Shown here piece after piece: positions 8,754 through 18,424 of a stretch of DNA of 64,000 nucleotides. The DNA lies in NCBI GenBank assembly GCA_011090425.1, contig PHGD01000003.1, positions 47,540 through 111,539 of the forward strand. The letters are read 5' to 3'. The position numbers were made by a program, and so were the translations under genes. Every line of letters starts with the position of its first letter. Positions within the stretch are counted from its first letter, which is position 1. The DNA is from Nitrospira sp. LK70 (lineage in GTDB: Bacteria; Nitrospirota; Nitrospiria; Nitrospirales; Nitrospiraceae). The notes under the pieces are model-generated. The model was not told the origin of the DNA, made no database searches, and worked only from the letters and a program-made list of their open reading frames with translations.

Positions 8754-9992
8754 ATGAGGCAGACCCTTGGAGTGCTGGGTTTTCTCATATGTTTGACCGC
8801 GACCACGGTCTCCGTGGCAGCGCCGGAAGCCGAAACAGGCGAGCAAGACTTCGCCAAGGGGGAAGCTCTACTGAAGAAGAAGCAGTATGCGGAAGCACGG
8901 ACGGCGCTGGAAGCCGGCATCACGAAGAACTCCTCGAATGTGCAGGCTCATTTCAACCTGGCTGAGGCCTGTCGAGGGTTAGCAGCTTGGACCTGCGCGG
9001 AAGAACATTACGAAGCCGCGTTGCATCTGGATGCGAAATCCAGGACCGCCGGGATGAGAGACCTTCGGTTACGCAGGATGGAGGTGTGGCGTTCGCTGGA
9101 GGAAGTGACGGCGTGGCGGTTGCTGGATGAAGCGAAAGATTTGATTGCCGGTGGGCATGCTGACCCTGACCAAATGAAGAAGGCGGAAGAGGCCCTGGAC
9201 GGCGCCAATGAGCTAGGGCTGAACCAAGAGCAACAGGCGGTCTATCAGCAGTTACAAGCGAAACTCCCTGGGCGGCGTCCGGCCACCGTGTTGGATAGTC
9301 TGAAACCGGTTGAGACGCCGCTGGCGCTGGTGCCGGCAGGAGAATTCACGATGGGAAGCACCATGGCAGACGATGAAAAGCCGGTGCATCGCGTCTACCT
9401 GGACGCCTTCTACATGGACAAGTACCACGTGACAGTGGGGCAGTATGCCAAGTATCTGGAAGCGACGGACAAGGAGGCGCCCCCCGAGTGGGATATCATG
9501 AACCAACCTCACCATCAGAAACGCCCCGTCGTCAATGTCAGTTGGTTTGACGCCGCTACCTACTGCAAATGGGCCGGCAAACGCCTGCCCACCGAGGCGG
9601 AGTGGGAAAAGGCGGCACGGGGGACGGACGGCCGCCTCTATCCCTGGGGCAACGAGGCCCCCACGAGACTCCATGCGAATTTCGGCAAGAAGAAATGGGC
9701 GAATCATATGGCCTTGGTTCCGGTGGGGATGTTCGAACTGGGCAAGAGCCCCTACGGCATCTACGACATGGCCGGCAATGCTTGGGAGTGGGTCAACGAC
9801 TGGTATGACCATGACTATTACAAGAAGAGCCCAGCGAAGAATCCTCAAGGACCGAAAACGGGTAAGTCAAAAGTCGTACGGGGCGGTAACTGGCTCTATG
9901 TTCAGGATTTTCTTCGTTCTTCCTTCCGTTACAATGCCGAACCATCCGGCCGTCAGTTCGGCTACGGGTTCCGTTGCGCAAAGACGCCATAG
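8754..9992 (+). CDS. Secreted TPR-FGE-domain (SUMF1/NirV-like) protein
   Basis: Exported protein of 412 residues. It has a signal peptide (MRQTLGVLGFLICLTATTVS), a TPR-like helical region (~residues 28-165, including NVQAHFNLAEACRGLAAW) and a C-terminal FGE-sulfatase fold from ~185 (VPAGEFTMGS, LPTEAEWEKAARGTDGRLYPWG, MAGNAWEWVNDWY, VVRGGNW, GFRCAK). The two copper-binding cysteines of true formylglycine-generating enzymes, expected just after the RGGSW motif, are absent (RGGNWLYVQDFLRSSFR). It is therefore unlikely to make formylglycine; a NirV-like accessory or scaffold role is a guess. It is one of five intact FGE-fold genes in the window. Confidence 0.9.
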   Translation: MRQTLGVLGFLICLTATTVSVAAPEAETGEQDFAKGEALLKKKQYAEARTALEAGITKNSSNVQAHFNLAEACRGLAAWTCAEEHYEAALHLDAKSRTAGMRDLRLRRMEVWRSLEEVTAWRLLDEAKDLIAGGHADPDQMKKAEEALDGANELGLNQEQQAVYQQLQAKLPGRRPATVLDSLKPVETPLALVPAGEFTMGSTMADDEKPVHRVYLDAFYMDKYHVTVGQYAKYLEATDKEAPPEWDIMNQPHHQKRPVVNVSWFDAATYCKWAGKRLPTEAEWEKAARGTDGRLYPWGNEAPTRLHANFGKKKWANHMALVPVGMFELGKSPYGIYDMAGNAWEWVNDWYDHDYYKKSPAKNPQGPKTGKSKVVRGGNWLYVQDFLRSSFRYNAEPSGRQFGYGFRCAKTP

Positions 9993-10053
9993 TTGTTAAC
10001 GCGCGTTAATGGGTCGACCGCAGAACAATACTGCGCCGCTCTTCCGGCTTAGG

Positions 10054-13000
10054 TCACTTGGGACCGTAGCCCGATAACACTTCCACATCTGATTGTTCAC
10101 AGGGAGGGATGCCGTCTCGGCTTTCTGCCATCGTGCCCGCATGTCTTGACCCTACAAGTATTCTACTCATATGGAAGTACAGCACTGGTATCACGACGAG
10201 AGTCAGCAGTGTCGAAGCCCCAACGCCGAAGAGCAAGGACACCGCCAATCCCTGAAAGATGGGATCGAGGATGATGACAAAGGCCCCGACCATCAACGCA
10301 GCGGCAGTCAGTAAGATGGGACGGGTCCGAATTGCCCCCGCCTTGATCACGGCTTCCCTTAATGAGACACCTGCCCGCTCTTGTAGCTGGATAAAGTCGA
10401 CCAGGAGAATGGAGTTCCTCACGATGATGCCGGCAAGGGCAATGAAGCCGATCATCGAAGTGGCCGTGAAGTATGACCCAGTCAGCCAATGCCCGGGGAG
10501 AATGCCGATCAGCGTCAGTGGAATCGGAGCCATGATGATCAACGGCGTGATGAACGATTGAAACTGCCCCACGATCAACAGATAGATCAGCACCAGGGCC
10601 ACGCCAAACGCGATGCCCATGTCCCGGAACGTTTCATACGTGATGTGCCATTCCCCGTCCCATTTCATGGCAATCTTCTCTTCGGACCAAGGCTGCGAAG
10701 CGTAGTATTGTTCGATTTGATAGCCCTCCGCCGGTCTGAAGCTCTCCAACTTTTTCCCAACCCCTAGCACGCCATAGACCGGACTTTCGGCTTTCTCCGC
10801 TCCGGGGCCGCCGACATCGGCGAGCACATAGACCACCGGCTTCTGATTCTTGTGATAAATCGCCTTCTCCTGAACTGTTTGCTCCATCTTGAGCAATTCC
10901 GATAATTGGACGATGCCGCCGGTACTCGTACGCATCCCAATCTCACCAAGATGCTCCAGACCCCTCCGTTCGACGAGCGGCAAACGAAGTACGACTTGAA
11001 CCGGGCTCTTCTCTTGAGGAATATGGACCAGCCCGACCTTCGCCCCCTGGAGCGCCATGCGCAGCGTGTTGACAATTTCCTCAGAAGGAATGCCGGCAAG
11101 GGCCGCCTTCGCCCGATCGACCGTGAACACGTATTTCACTTGGTCCGCCTCAATGTAATCATCGACGTCGACCACTCCGGACGTGGATTCGAACAGTTTC
11201 CGAATCTCGCGGGCCGCCGCGAGCTGTTTGTTGTAGTCCGGGCCGTAGACTTCCGCCACCAACACTGATTGCACAGGCGGCCCGGGCGGCACCTCGAGGA
11301 TCTTCACGTTGGCTCCGTATCCACGGGCAATTTCTTGCACGGGAGGACGAATGCGCTGGGCGATCTCGTGACTCTGAGCGTTCCGCTCGTGCTTTGCGAC
11401 TAGATTGATCTGGATATCGGCCTCATGAGGTTGTTCTCGCAGATAGTAGTGACGGACCAGGCCGCTGAAATTAAAGGGCGACGAGGTGCCGACATAGGCC
11501 TGATAGTCGCGCGCCTCCGGCACAGTCTTCACGTATTGACCCAACGCCTGTGTGACTCGCGCGGTCTCTTCGAGCGTCGTCCCTTCCGGCATGTCGATGA
11601 CCAGCTGAATTTCGCTCTTATTGTCGAACGGGAGCATTTTCACCACGACATGACGGGTGTAAAACAATAAGGTCGAGCCTACGAGCAACAGTCCGACTCC
11701 TCCTAGAAATGCGTACGCGAGGATCGGATGGGCCAACAACGGAGAAAGGGCTCGGCGATAGATCCGAGCCGTGAACCCTCGCTCGTCGCCTTCATGGTCG
11801 ACACCAGAAACGGCGACTCCAGGGCGATAGCATGTCCGGCAAAACCAAGGAATCACGACGAAGGCGACCAGCAACGAAAAAAACATCGCGATGGAGGCGT
11901 TGACCGGAATCGGTCTCATGTATGGCCCCATTAAGCCGGAGACGAAGGCCATCGGCAGTAGCGCAGCGATGACGGTGAATGTGGCCAGGATTGTGGGATT
12001 CCCGACTTCATCGACGGCTTGGATGGACGCTTCGTGATGAGGCTTGAGACGCAGCATCAGATGTCGGTAGGTATTTTCGACGACCACGATCGCATCGTCC
12101 ACGAGAATGCCGATCGAAAAGATGAGGGCAAACAGCGTCACGCGGTTTATCGTATAGCCGATCACCATCGAGGTGAACAGCGTTAACGCAAGGGTGAGGG
12201 GGATCGCAATGGACACGACAAGAGCCGGTCTCGGTCCCAATACGACACCAAGAAAGACCACCACGGCGACGACAGCGATCAGCAGATGCCACAATAGTTC
12301 GTTTGCCTTTTCCTGCGCTGTCTCCCCATAGTCACGGGTGACGGTCACACGGACCTCCGCAGGAATCGTCACGCCCTTCATCTCTTCGACTTTACGGATC
12401 ACGTCTGCGGCGACGGTCACGGCGTTCATACCGGCCTGCTTCGCAATGGCGACCGTCACGGCCGGTGACTCCTGAAACGTGAAAGGTGAAAGGGGTGACG
12501 AGAGGCCCTTGGTTTCACGACTCACGCGTGACGTCTCACGGGCGCCTCCAGCGCCCAGGCCGAACCAGACATAGCTCGTCGCCTCCGCCGGTCCATCCGT
12601 TACCTCCGCGACTTGACGCAAGTAGACCGGCCGCTGCTCGCTGACGCCCACCACCAGGGTCTCGAGATCTTCACGCGATCGTATGAAGCGGCCGGTTTCC
12701 ACGAGAAAACTTTGATTGCGGCTGTCGAAGCGACCCGTCGATAATGCCCGATTCTCACCGCGCACGACATTGGCGACCTGCAACGGGGTTAGTCCGTAGG
12801 CCTTCAGCCTGGTTGGGTCGATCTGGATGCGTAGCTCGCGCGGCCGACCGCCGACGATGAAACCGACCGACGTGCCGGACACCTTTTTGATCTCCTCCAA
12901 CACCTGCTTGGCGAGGCGATGGAGCTCAAATTCTCCGTAGCGTTCGCTGGAGAGCGTCAGCGTGACGATCGGGACGTCATTGACGTCCTTCGGCTTGACA

Positions 13001-13404
13001 AGAAAGGGCTCGGCACCGGGCGGCAACAGGTCTTGGCTCGACATCAACTTGTCGTAGAGATCGACCAGGCTCTGCTCCAGAGGCTGACCGACATAGAAAC
13101 GGACGATGATCAGCGCGCCGCCCGGACGGGAGATCGAGTAGACATACTCGACGCCTTTGATCTCAGACAGCTTACGCTCGATCGGTTTCGTGAGTTGTTC
13201 TTCGACGACCTTGGCGGACGCACCGGGAAAGGGCAGCCAGACATCAGCCATCGGCACCACGATCTGCGGTTCCTCCTCACGAGGAGTGGCAACAACCGCA
13301 AACAGACCCAGCAGCAACACGCCCAGCATGAGCAGTGGTGTGAGTTTACTCTCGATGAAGAGAGCCGCGATGCGGCCACTCAATCTCGGGCGATAGTTCG
13401 TCAT
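10054..13404 (-). CDS. RND efflux pump, inner-membrane transporter
   Basis: AcrB/CzcA-superfamily proton-driven exporter of 1116 residues. It has the usual N-terminal helix, two large periplasmic loops and twelve membrane segments; the proton-relay Asp pair lies in ILVDDAIVVVEN (~residue 437). Motifs favour the HAE-type multidrug branch, but metal export is not excluded. The 12474-12541 segment encodes an odd Ser/Arg/Glu-rich stretch (GARETSRVSRETKGLSS) inside periplasmic loop 1 that looks like an in-frame repeat insertion. It lies 89 bp downstream of its adaptor gene; no outer-membrane factor is encoded nearby. Confidence 0.95.
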   Translation of the reverse strand: MTNYRPRLSGRIAALFIESKLTPLLMLGVLLLGLFAVVATPREEEPQIVVPMADVWLPFPGASAKVVEEQLTKPIERKLSEIKGVEYVYSISRPGGALIIVRFYVGQPLEQSLVDLYDKLMSSQDLLPPGAEPFLVKPKDVNDVPIVTLTLSSERYGEFELHRLAKQVLEEIKKVSGTSVGFIVGGRPRELRIQIDPTRLKAYGLTPLQVANVVRGENRALSTGRFDSRNQSFLVETGRFIRSREDLETLVVGVSEQRPVYLRQVAEVTDGPAEATSYVWFGLGAGGARETSRVSRETKGLSSPLSPFTFQESPAVTVAIAKQAGMNAVTVAADVIRKVEEMKGVTIPAEVRVTVTRDYGETAQEKANELLWHLLIAVVAVVVFLGVVLGPRPALVVSIAIPLTLALTLFTSMVIGYTINRVTLFALIFSIGILVDDAIVVVENTYRHLMLRLKPHHEASIQAVDEVGNPTILATFTVIAALLPMAFVSGLMGPYMRPIPVNASIAMFFSLLVAFVVIPWFCRTCYRPGVAVSGVDHEGDERGFTARIYRRALSPLLAHPILAYAFLGGVGLLLVGSTLLFYTRHVVVKMLPFDNKSEIQLVIDMPEGTTLEETARVTQALGQYVKTVPEARDYQAYVGTSSPFNFSGLVRHYYLREQPHEADIQINLVAKHERNAQSHEIAQRIRPPVQEIARGYGANVKILEVPPGPPVQSVLVAEVYGPDYNKQLAAAREIRKLFESTSGVVDVDDYIEADQVKYVFTVDRAKAALAGIPSEEIVNTLRMALQGAKVGLVHIPQEKSPVQVVLRLPLVERRGLEHLGEIGMRTSTGGIVQLSELLKMEQTVQEKAIYHKNQKPVVYVLADVGGPGAEKAESPVYGVLGVGKKLESFRPAEGYQIEQYYASQPWSEEKIAMKWDGEWHITYETFRDMGIAFGVALVLIYLLIVGQFQSFITPLIIMAPIPLTLIGILPGHWLTGSYFTATSMIGFIALAGIIVRNSILLVDFIQLQERAGVSLREAVIKAGAIRTRPILLTAAALMVGAFVIILDPIFQGLAVSLLFGVGASTLLTLVVIPVLYFHMSRILVGSRHAGTMAESRDGIPPCEQSDVEVLSGYGPK
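12474..12541. repeat. Degenerate GTGAAA/TCACG repeat inside the RND gene
   Basis: On the plus strand the segment reads as short iterations of CGTGAAAGG / GGTGAAAGG / GGGTGACG followed by TTTCACGACTCACGCGTGACG, with dyad character. Its translation breaks an otherwise typical RND loop. A similar TCTCACGAGTCACC motif occurs between the first two genes of the window (about 1145-1158), so this may be a dispersed micro-repeat. Confidence 0.6.
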
Positions 13405-13493
13405 TGGTATAGGGCCTTCGCCGAGCGTCGAGCATTGGTTGAGGCGAAACTCACCGTTTAACCCTCAAGACTAAGAACTGAATGGGACGGGTC

Positions 13494-14618
13494 TCACGGT
13501 ATCGGGAGCGACGGAGAGACCACCGGTTCGAGGGCCTGCACGGCGGATCCATCAACTCCCCGTGTGCCGTCAGCCAAGACTCGTTCGCCCTCGTTGATGC
13601 CTGAAAGAATTTCGACATGGTCGCCGAAACGCCGCCCGAGTTTGACCCACCGGAGCCGAGCGATCCGATCGGCTCCTACGACATAGAGGCTGCTGAGTTC
13701 ACCGCGCTCGACCACGGCCGGCGAGGGGACAAGAATCGTTTGCGTGGTACCTTTGTCGAGCGGAAAGCGACCGAACATGCCGGTCTTCAGCCCCGGTGTC
13801 TTCGGCAAATCCACTTTGACCATGAAGGTATGAGTTTGAGGATCCCCGGCCGGGAGAATCTGACTGACCGTGCCGGCTAACGCTTGCCCTCCTAAAGCAT
13901 CAATGGCAACTCGGATCTTATCGCCACGAGAAACCGACTTCAGATCCCCTTCCGCCACCGTCGCTTCAAGCCGAAGACGCTGAGGATCCTCCATTTTGAG
14001 TAACGGTTGGCCCGGTGAGGCCAATTCTCCCGCTTCCACTTTCTTCTCGGTGATGACTCCATCAAAGGGAGCCCTCACGACCGTATAGCTCAATTGAGCT
14101 TCGACGGCCTTTCGGCTCGCCTCCGCCACTCTGTAATTCCTGTTCGCGTTTTCCATCTCCTGTTTGGATACCGCATCTTCCGCATACAACTGGTTCATAC
14201 GGTCGAGGTGCGCCTTCGCATTCTCGACTTCCGCACCAGCTCGGCCCAGGTCGGCCTGAAGGTCTCGACTGTCCAATCGGATCAGGAGCTGTCCCTTGGA
14301 GACCTTCGTGCCTTCTCGGACCAACAGCTCGTCGATCGTTCCTTGAATGCGACTGGAGAGTGCGGCCTGGAAGATTGGAGCGACCTGACCTGTCACTTCA
14401 ACACGGATCGGTACCGAAGCATGCTTGGCCTCGACGACCGTGCCCTGAATGGTTTTCTGTGGAGCAGCCGACACCACCGGCGTGGCCGGTTCTTCCTTGG
14501 ACCCGCAGCCGGCCAAGAACAGGACTGCGATGAGGATGGACATCAGTGATCCGAATTTAATCTGTGCGATAGCCTCTCCGCTCGCGAACCCATTTGGCAG
14601 GACAAGGAGGATTGTCAT
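13494..14618 (-). CDS. RND periplasmic adaptor lipoprotein
   Basis: Membrane-fusion protein partner of the RND pump. A lipobox-like LFLAGC lies near the N-terminus (~residue 38 of the long frame), followed by lipoyl halves (SRIQGTIDELLVREGTKVSK and VRAPFDGVITEKKVEAGEL), a short helical hairpin and a beta-barrel domain. The frame begins with ~20 residues of doubtful coding value; the real start may be nearer the MSILIAVLFLAGC segment, although that leaves a short n-region. It is the promoter-proximal gene of the pump operon. The family docks the inner-membrane pump to a TolC-like channel. Confidence 0.92.
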   Translation of the reverse strand: MTILLVLPNGFASGEAIAQIKFGSLMSILIAVLFLAGCGSKEEPATPVVSAAPQKTIQGTVVEAKHASVPIRVEVTGQVAPIFQAALSSRIQGTIDELLVREGTKVSKGQLLIRLDSRDLQADLGRAGAEVENAKAHLDRMNQLYAEDAVSKQEMENANRNYRVAEASRKAVEAQLSYTVVRAPFDGVITEKKVEAGELASPGQPLLKMEDPQRLRLEATVAEGDLKSVSRGDKIRVAIDALGGQALAGTVSQILPAGDPQTHTFMVKVDLPKTPGLKTGMFGRFPLDKGTTQTILVPSPAVVERGELSSLYVVGADRIARLRWVKLGRRFGDHVEILSGINEGERVLADGTRGVDGSAVQALEPVVSPSLPIP

Positions 14619-14674
14619 TGTTTCCTCCCGACCCTCGTTGCCCTTCGCAGCAACTCATCTTCCACAAGCATCAG

Positions 14675-14863
14675 TTATTCTTGCACGCCGAGTTTACGCA
14701 ACAGGGCCATCATCGGACACCAGCCGGTAAAGGCCGATTGGATGAGGTTGATCGCTACAAAAGCGGCGAAAAGGTTCCAGTACGGATGGACCGTCGCACC
14801 CAGGGTGATCGCCGCAAGCACAAAGACTCCGGCAATCAATCGCAACCGTTCATTGAGTTTCAT
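14675..14863 (-). CDS. Small DUF2892-type membrane protein
   Basis: A 62-residue protein with two hydrophobic helices and the family hallmark WNLFAAFVAINLIQSAFTGW followed by CPMMALLRKLG. DUF2892/YgaP-type inner-membrane proteins often accompany efflux or sulfur-transfer genes; their function is unclear. ATG 14863 is preceded by AAAGGAGGGGCG, a near-perfect ribosome-binding site, which decides against the longer frame. It lies just upstream of the RND adaptor on the same strand and may be co-transcribed. Confidence 0.85.
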   Translation of the reverse strand: MKLNERLRLIAGVFVLAAITLGATVHPYWNLFAAFVAINLIQSAFTGWCPMMALLRKLGVQE

Positions 14864-14996
14864 CGCCCCTCCTTTCCACTTGCCCATGTGAGGCACCGGC
14901 CGTGGAAAGGATTCAGGCCAGTGAGGACGCATCAACCCTGTCTTCAGTCACTCGCAGTCCGGTCACGATCCGCTGAACCTCGGCACCGATGTACGC

Positions 14997-15464
14997 CTAT
15001 TTGTTGGCTCCGAATCTGTACATGTCATGACAAGTCGTGCAGCGAGCCGTCATGCTCGATAGGCGTTGCAAGATTTGTTGAGGCGTTTCGTGTCGCCCGA
15101 TCGCATCCGCCAGCGCATCCATGTCTTTGTGGATCGACATGCCCATCTGCTTGAACGGCAGCGGTAACTTGGCCATGATCGTCGGCTCCACATCCGCCGC
15201 CATGCCCATTCCAACCGCTCTCGCCGTTGCTTCCATGTGCTTCGGATCGGGATCCGGCTCTCCCAGTCCCCTGATAAGCCCATCCACCGCTTTCAAAAGC
15301 AGGCGCATTTCAGCGAGGATTTGATCTCGTTCTGCCGTTGCCAGGACTATTTCCGTCCGGCCATCGCTTCCCGTTTTCGTCACACCCTTGACAAAAAACC
15401 ATCCTCCCACGCTCAGGGTGACGACCCATAGGGTGATGGCGGTAATGCAATAATTTCGCTTCAT
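14997..15464 (-). CDS. Cytochrome c'-like monoheme protein
   Basis: Exported protein of 155 residues with an N-terminal signal or anchor helix (ITLWVVTLSVGGWFFVKGV), a predominantly helical body and a single heme-binding CTTCH close to the C-terminus (RCTTCHDMYRFG). A lone C-terminal CxxCH on a four-helix-bundle-sized protein is the layout of the cytochrome c' family, which binds NO or handles electrons in the periplasm. The start ATG 15464 has GAAAGGAACG upstream. Heme iron ligation beyond the CxxCH His cannot be judged. Confidence 0.82.
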   Translation of the reverse strand: MKRNYCITAITLWVVTLSVGGWFFVKGVTKTGSDGRTEIVLATAERDQILAEMRLLLKAVDGLIRGLGEPDPDPKHMEATARAVGMGMAADVEPTIMAKLPLPFKQMGMSIHKDMDALADAIGRHETPQQILQRLSSMTARCTTCHDMYRFGANK

Positions 15465-15769
15465 CTCATCGTTCCTTTCAAGAGTCGATCGATTAACTTG
15501 CTGCAAGAAAAGAACCGGATAGCTCAAGATACCGTAAGGTTTCACGATGAATATTCAGACGCTTAGCCGAGTCTTGGCAGCGAGGCGGTGGCTCTTTGCT
15601 ACAGAGAGCAAGAAACCTCTGTTGCAGAAGGCGACACAGACAAGAGTTCACGCACCACAAGGCCGATGGTGTCGGTCGCCGCTCCCTTGCCTCCGCAAGT
15701 CATTCCACCGGTGAAACCCCAAAGGGTGAGATAGGAGTGCGTTGAGTGACGTGGACTTTTCCCGCTCAA
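15465..15769. other. Intergenic, no gene seen
   Basis: About 300 bp between the cytochrome c'-like gene and the CopD-like gene, both on the minus strand. It presumably holds the cytochrome promoter. I see no open frame with coding character, tRNA or clear terminator. Confidence 0.4.
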
Positions 15770-16246
15770 CTAGGACCGTGCCAGCATCGTCGCCGCGATC
15801 ACGACAGCCAGTGCGGCGAGCAGTGAAAGGCGCGGTAACCAGCGAGCGGTTTTGAAGACAACCTGATCATTGGGAGTTCGTTGGGAATCCGGTATGGCAC
15901 TGACCCGACTGACCTGAGGACCAAAGACAAGGTCATGGAGGAGGGTCAGGAACAACAACAGGGCGACCAGCATCAACTTCACGGTCACAATCCCCGGCCA
16001 TGAGGCAGGGTTGGTCACATGCACACCCCGTAGGGACAATAACATCGGGCCTGTGGTGAGCAATACTGCAATGGCAACCCACACGATAGGGCGAAATCGT
16101 AGCGCCGCAGAGCGAAACAGCGCCACGAATTCCGGCACCGCCTTCCGGCCTCTGACTAACGGTGCCAAGACCAACGAGAGAAACATCATTCCCCCGATCC
16201 AGGTCACGGCGGCAAGGATATGCAGGACAACCAGGGTGGAGTACAT
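15770..16246 (-). CDS. CopD-like four-helix membrane protein
   Basis: Inner-membrane protein of 158 residues with four hydrophobic helices. The first carries HILAAVTWIGGMMFLS, the His/Trp-Ile-Gly-Gly signature of the CopD/DUF2269 fold, and a later Arg-Phe-Arg segment (RFRPIVWVAIAVLL) is also typical. The family is linked to copper import or to heme-like membrane cofactors. The location between two cytochrome genes agrees with a metal or redox role, but substrate and direction of transport are unknown. Confidence 0.8.
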   Translation of the reverse strand: MYSTLVVLHILAAVTWIGGMMFLSLVLAPLVRGRKAVPEFVALFRSAALRFRPIVWVAIAVLLTTGPMLLSLRGVHVTNPASWPGIVTVKLMLVALLLFLTLLHDLVFGPQVSRVSAIPDSQRTPNDQVVFKTARWLPRLSLLAALAVVIAATMLARS

Positions 16247-16329
16247 GCGGCCTCAGTCGTTGAACAGAGCTATCGTTGTAACATTAGACCATGAGCGAAG
16301 ATGTTTGCGTTATCCGCCCGATGTGATTC

Positions 16330-17595
16330 TCAGCCGTGACCCGGTGCGGCGCAGGCGAGGCTTGTGCTCTGTCCGGTCTGATCGAAAGCATCTGCCAGAT
16401 TGCCGGTTAAGGGGGCCACTCGTTCATAGACCGTAAAGTTATAGGGATCCTTCGCCGTGAGGCCGTACTTGTCGATGAGCATCTGATGTTGCCGTTCCGT
16501 CTGAATGTGGTAGCGCACCTTCGTGATTAATTTAAGCCCGGCGCTCTCTTTCGGCGATTGATACTCGAACGTATAGTCTCGACTGGCCAACGGCATGAGA
16601 CGATTGTCGTACAGCTCGATGATTGCCGGCTGCCACATGATCCATCGACCCATCGTATCCGACTGCTGTTCCAACACTTTTCCGGTTTGATCCTCGACGG
16701 CAAACTCGACCGTGAAGTGGCGATCTGGGTCTCCCGTCGGCAGTTTATGGCCTGCGCCGGCATTGATCAATGTCAGCGTGACGCGGACCCTGTCGCCCGG
16801 TTTGGGCTCTGTCGGGTCGGCTACTATCTTCACGCCGATCGCTCTCTTGACCATCTCTGGGTCGTGTCCGCCACGCCAGAGATGTTGACGCCCCTGACGG
16901 ATGGGACCTCCCACGGCGACCGGTCGTTCGATCTCCGGCATATGACAGTTTTGGCAGATGAAGCCGCGTTCCTTACTCCAGTAGCCGCCCTCAAATTCAG
17001 GATAGGTGCCGCATGGTCCGCCATTGTAAAACTGCGCCGGTCCTCCTACGACACTATGGCAGCGATAACAGATCTCGGTGGTGCGAAACATAGGATCGTA
17101 CTTCGTCGGATGGGGGGCTTTGGCATCCTCGAACGGTCCCAGGATCACTCCGTCTCGGACATGGCAAGCCGCGCAGGTCACGCCTTCCCGCTGATAGTCC
17201 GCATTATAATGTGGATTCGGCTCCTGCACAGCACGTTCGACTCGCTCTCGCGGGATCTCTTTAATCAACGTCGGTTGCTGATTTTCCAGCGGCGTGTGGC
17301 AATTGAGGCAGACCCAGATGTGTTTATCTTTGGTCCAATAGGCCTGAAAGAATGGATCGTTGTAGGCCTGTGCGTGAATGCTGGTTTTCCATTCGTTGTA
17401 GATGTCGGTATGACAGGTTCCGCAGGACTCGGCTTTTAAGCTCATCAGCCCCTTGGGGACATTTTGGTGAGGAATGGCCTGGGCATAGTCTGAGCGCAAT
17501 CCAAAAATGACGACCGGCTTCACTTCGGTGTAATACAGGTATGTGAGTCCCCCCAGGACGACGAGCCCGATCAGAATTTTCTTGAACCACCGCAT
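16330..17595 (-). CDS. Membrane-anchored five-heme cytochrome c (c554-like)
   Basis: Periplasmic multiheme cytochrome of 421 residues held by one N-terminal helix (ILIGLVVLGGLTYLYYTEV). Five CxxCH sites are visible: CGTCH, CLNCH, CAACH, CYRCH and CQNCH, all in the first ~220 residues. The region around CGTCHTDIYNEW resembles the cytochrome c554/NrfB-like fold. The C-terminal ~180 residues are heme-free and beta-rich (RVRVTLTLINAGAGHKLPTG), a layout seen in multiheme proteins with an Ig-like tail. It probably moves electrons between quinol-side and periplasmic partners. Confidence 0.9.
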   Translation of the reverse strand: MRWFKKILIGLVVLGGLTYLYYTEVKPVVIFGLRSDYAQAIPHQNVPKGLMSLKAESCGTCHTDIYNEWKTSIHAQAYNDPFFQAYWTKDKHIWVCLNCHTPLENQQPTLIKEIPRERVERAVQEPNPHYNADYQREGVTCAACHVRDGVILGPFEDAKAPHPTKYDPMFRTTEICYRCHSVVGGPAQFYNGGPCGTYPEFEGGYWSKERGFICQNCHMPEIERPVAVGGPIRQGRQHLWRGGHDPEMVKRAIGVKIVADPTEPKPGDRVRVTLTLINAGAGHKLPTGDPDRHFTVEFAVEDQTGKVLEQQSDTMGRWIMWQPAIIELYDNRLMPLASRDYTFEYQSPKESAGLKLITKVRYHIQTERQHQMLIDKYGLTAKDPYNFTVYERVAPLTGNLADAFDQTGQSTSLACAAPGHG

Positions 17596-17650
17596 CGATC
17601 TCTCCGTTTCCCTGCCCCACGATCGACATCATAGGGTATGGGCCTCTCGG

Positions 17651-18385
17651 TTATCGGTCGGATTGTGAAGGAGGAACAAACTTACGATACACCACGGGCA
17701 TGAGAAATAGCAGGCCCAGCAATGTGAACGCGAGGAGGAGTCGAGGAGAAGCCAATTCGGCGAGCGAATTGATCGTACCCAATTGACGGCCGGCGAAGGT
17801 GTAGGCGAGACTGCCGGGGATAATGCCGAGCGCTGTCGCTGCGACGTACGTCCCTACCTTCACTCTCGTCAACCCGGAGAGGAGGTTCACGAGGAAAAAG
17901 GGGAACAGCGGAATGAGCCGCAACGTGAGAAGATAATTGAAGGCGTTCTTGGTAAAACCCTCCTGAAAACCCGAGAGCCGGTCGCCGAACCGCCGTTCCA
18001 CCCAGCCACGAAACAGATACCGAGCAGCCAGAAACGCCACTGTAGCTCCCATCGTGGCTCCAATATTCACATAGAGCGCGGCCCACAGACTCCCGAAGAG
18101 GAATCCTCCGGCAAGCGTCATCAGGGTCGCTCCCGGCAGCGAGAAGGCGGTTTGGGCGATGTAGATCAGGATGAACAATGCCACGGCCGATACGTAATGC
18201 TCTTCGGTAAAGGCGAAGAGCTTATCCCGGTTGGCCTTGAGTACGTCGAGGGAGACATAGGCCATGAGGTCGAAAAAATAGAAGGCGCCGATTACGGCCA
18301 GAAAGACGGCGGCGACGACGGCCTTTCCTTTCATTGAGGCCGGGCTCCGTAGATCAGGTGTAAGGATCTGTTCCTCAGATGCCAT
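17651..18385 (-). CDS. TVP38/TMEM64 (DedA-superfamily) membrane protein
   Basis: Polytopic inner-membrane protein of 244 residues with the family motif GATMGATVAFLAARYLFRGW and a re-entrant region LIPLFPFFLVNLLSGLTRV. The DedA/VTT superfamily includes lipid scramblases and undecaprenyl-phosphate flippases; this branch is often called SNARE-associated by automated annotation. It starts 39 bp from a divergent membrane protein gene and ends near the multiheme cytochrome. Confidence 0.88.
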   Translation of the reverse strand: MASEEQILTPDLRSPASMKGKAVVAAVFLAVIGAFYFFDLMAYVSLDVLKANRDKLFAFTEEHYVSAVALFILIYIAQTAFSLPGATLMTLAGGFLFGSLWAALYVNIGATMGATVAFLAARYLFRGWVERRFGDRLSGFQEGFTKNAFNYLLTLRLIPLFPFFLVNLLSGLTRVKVGTYVAATALGIIPGSLAYTFAGRQLGTINSLAELASPRLLLAFTLLGLLFLMPVVYRKFVPPSQSDR

Positions 18386-18424
18386 TGCAACCCTCCGTCT
18401 GCCTCCGTAGAGTAATCCGTCACG

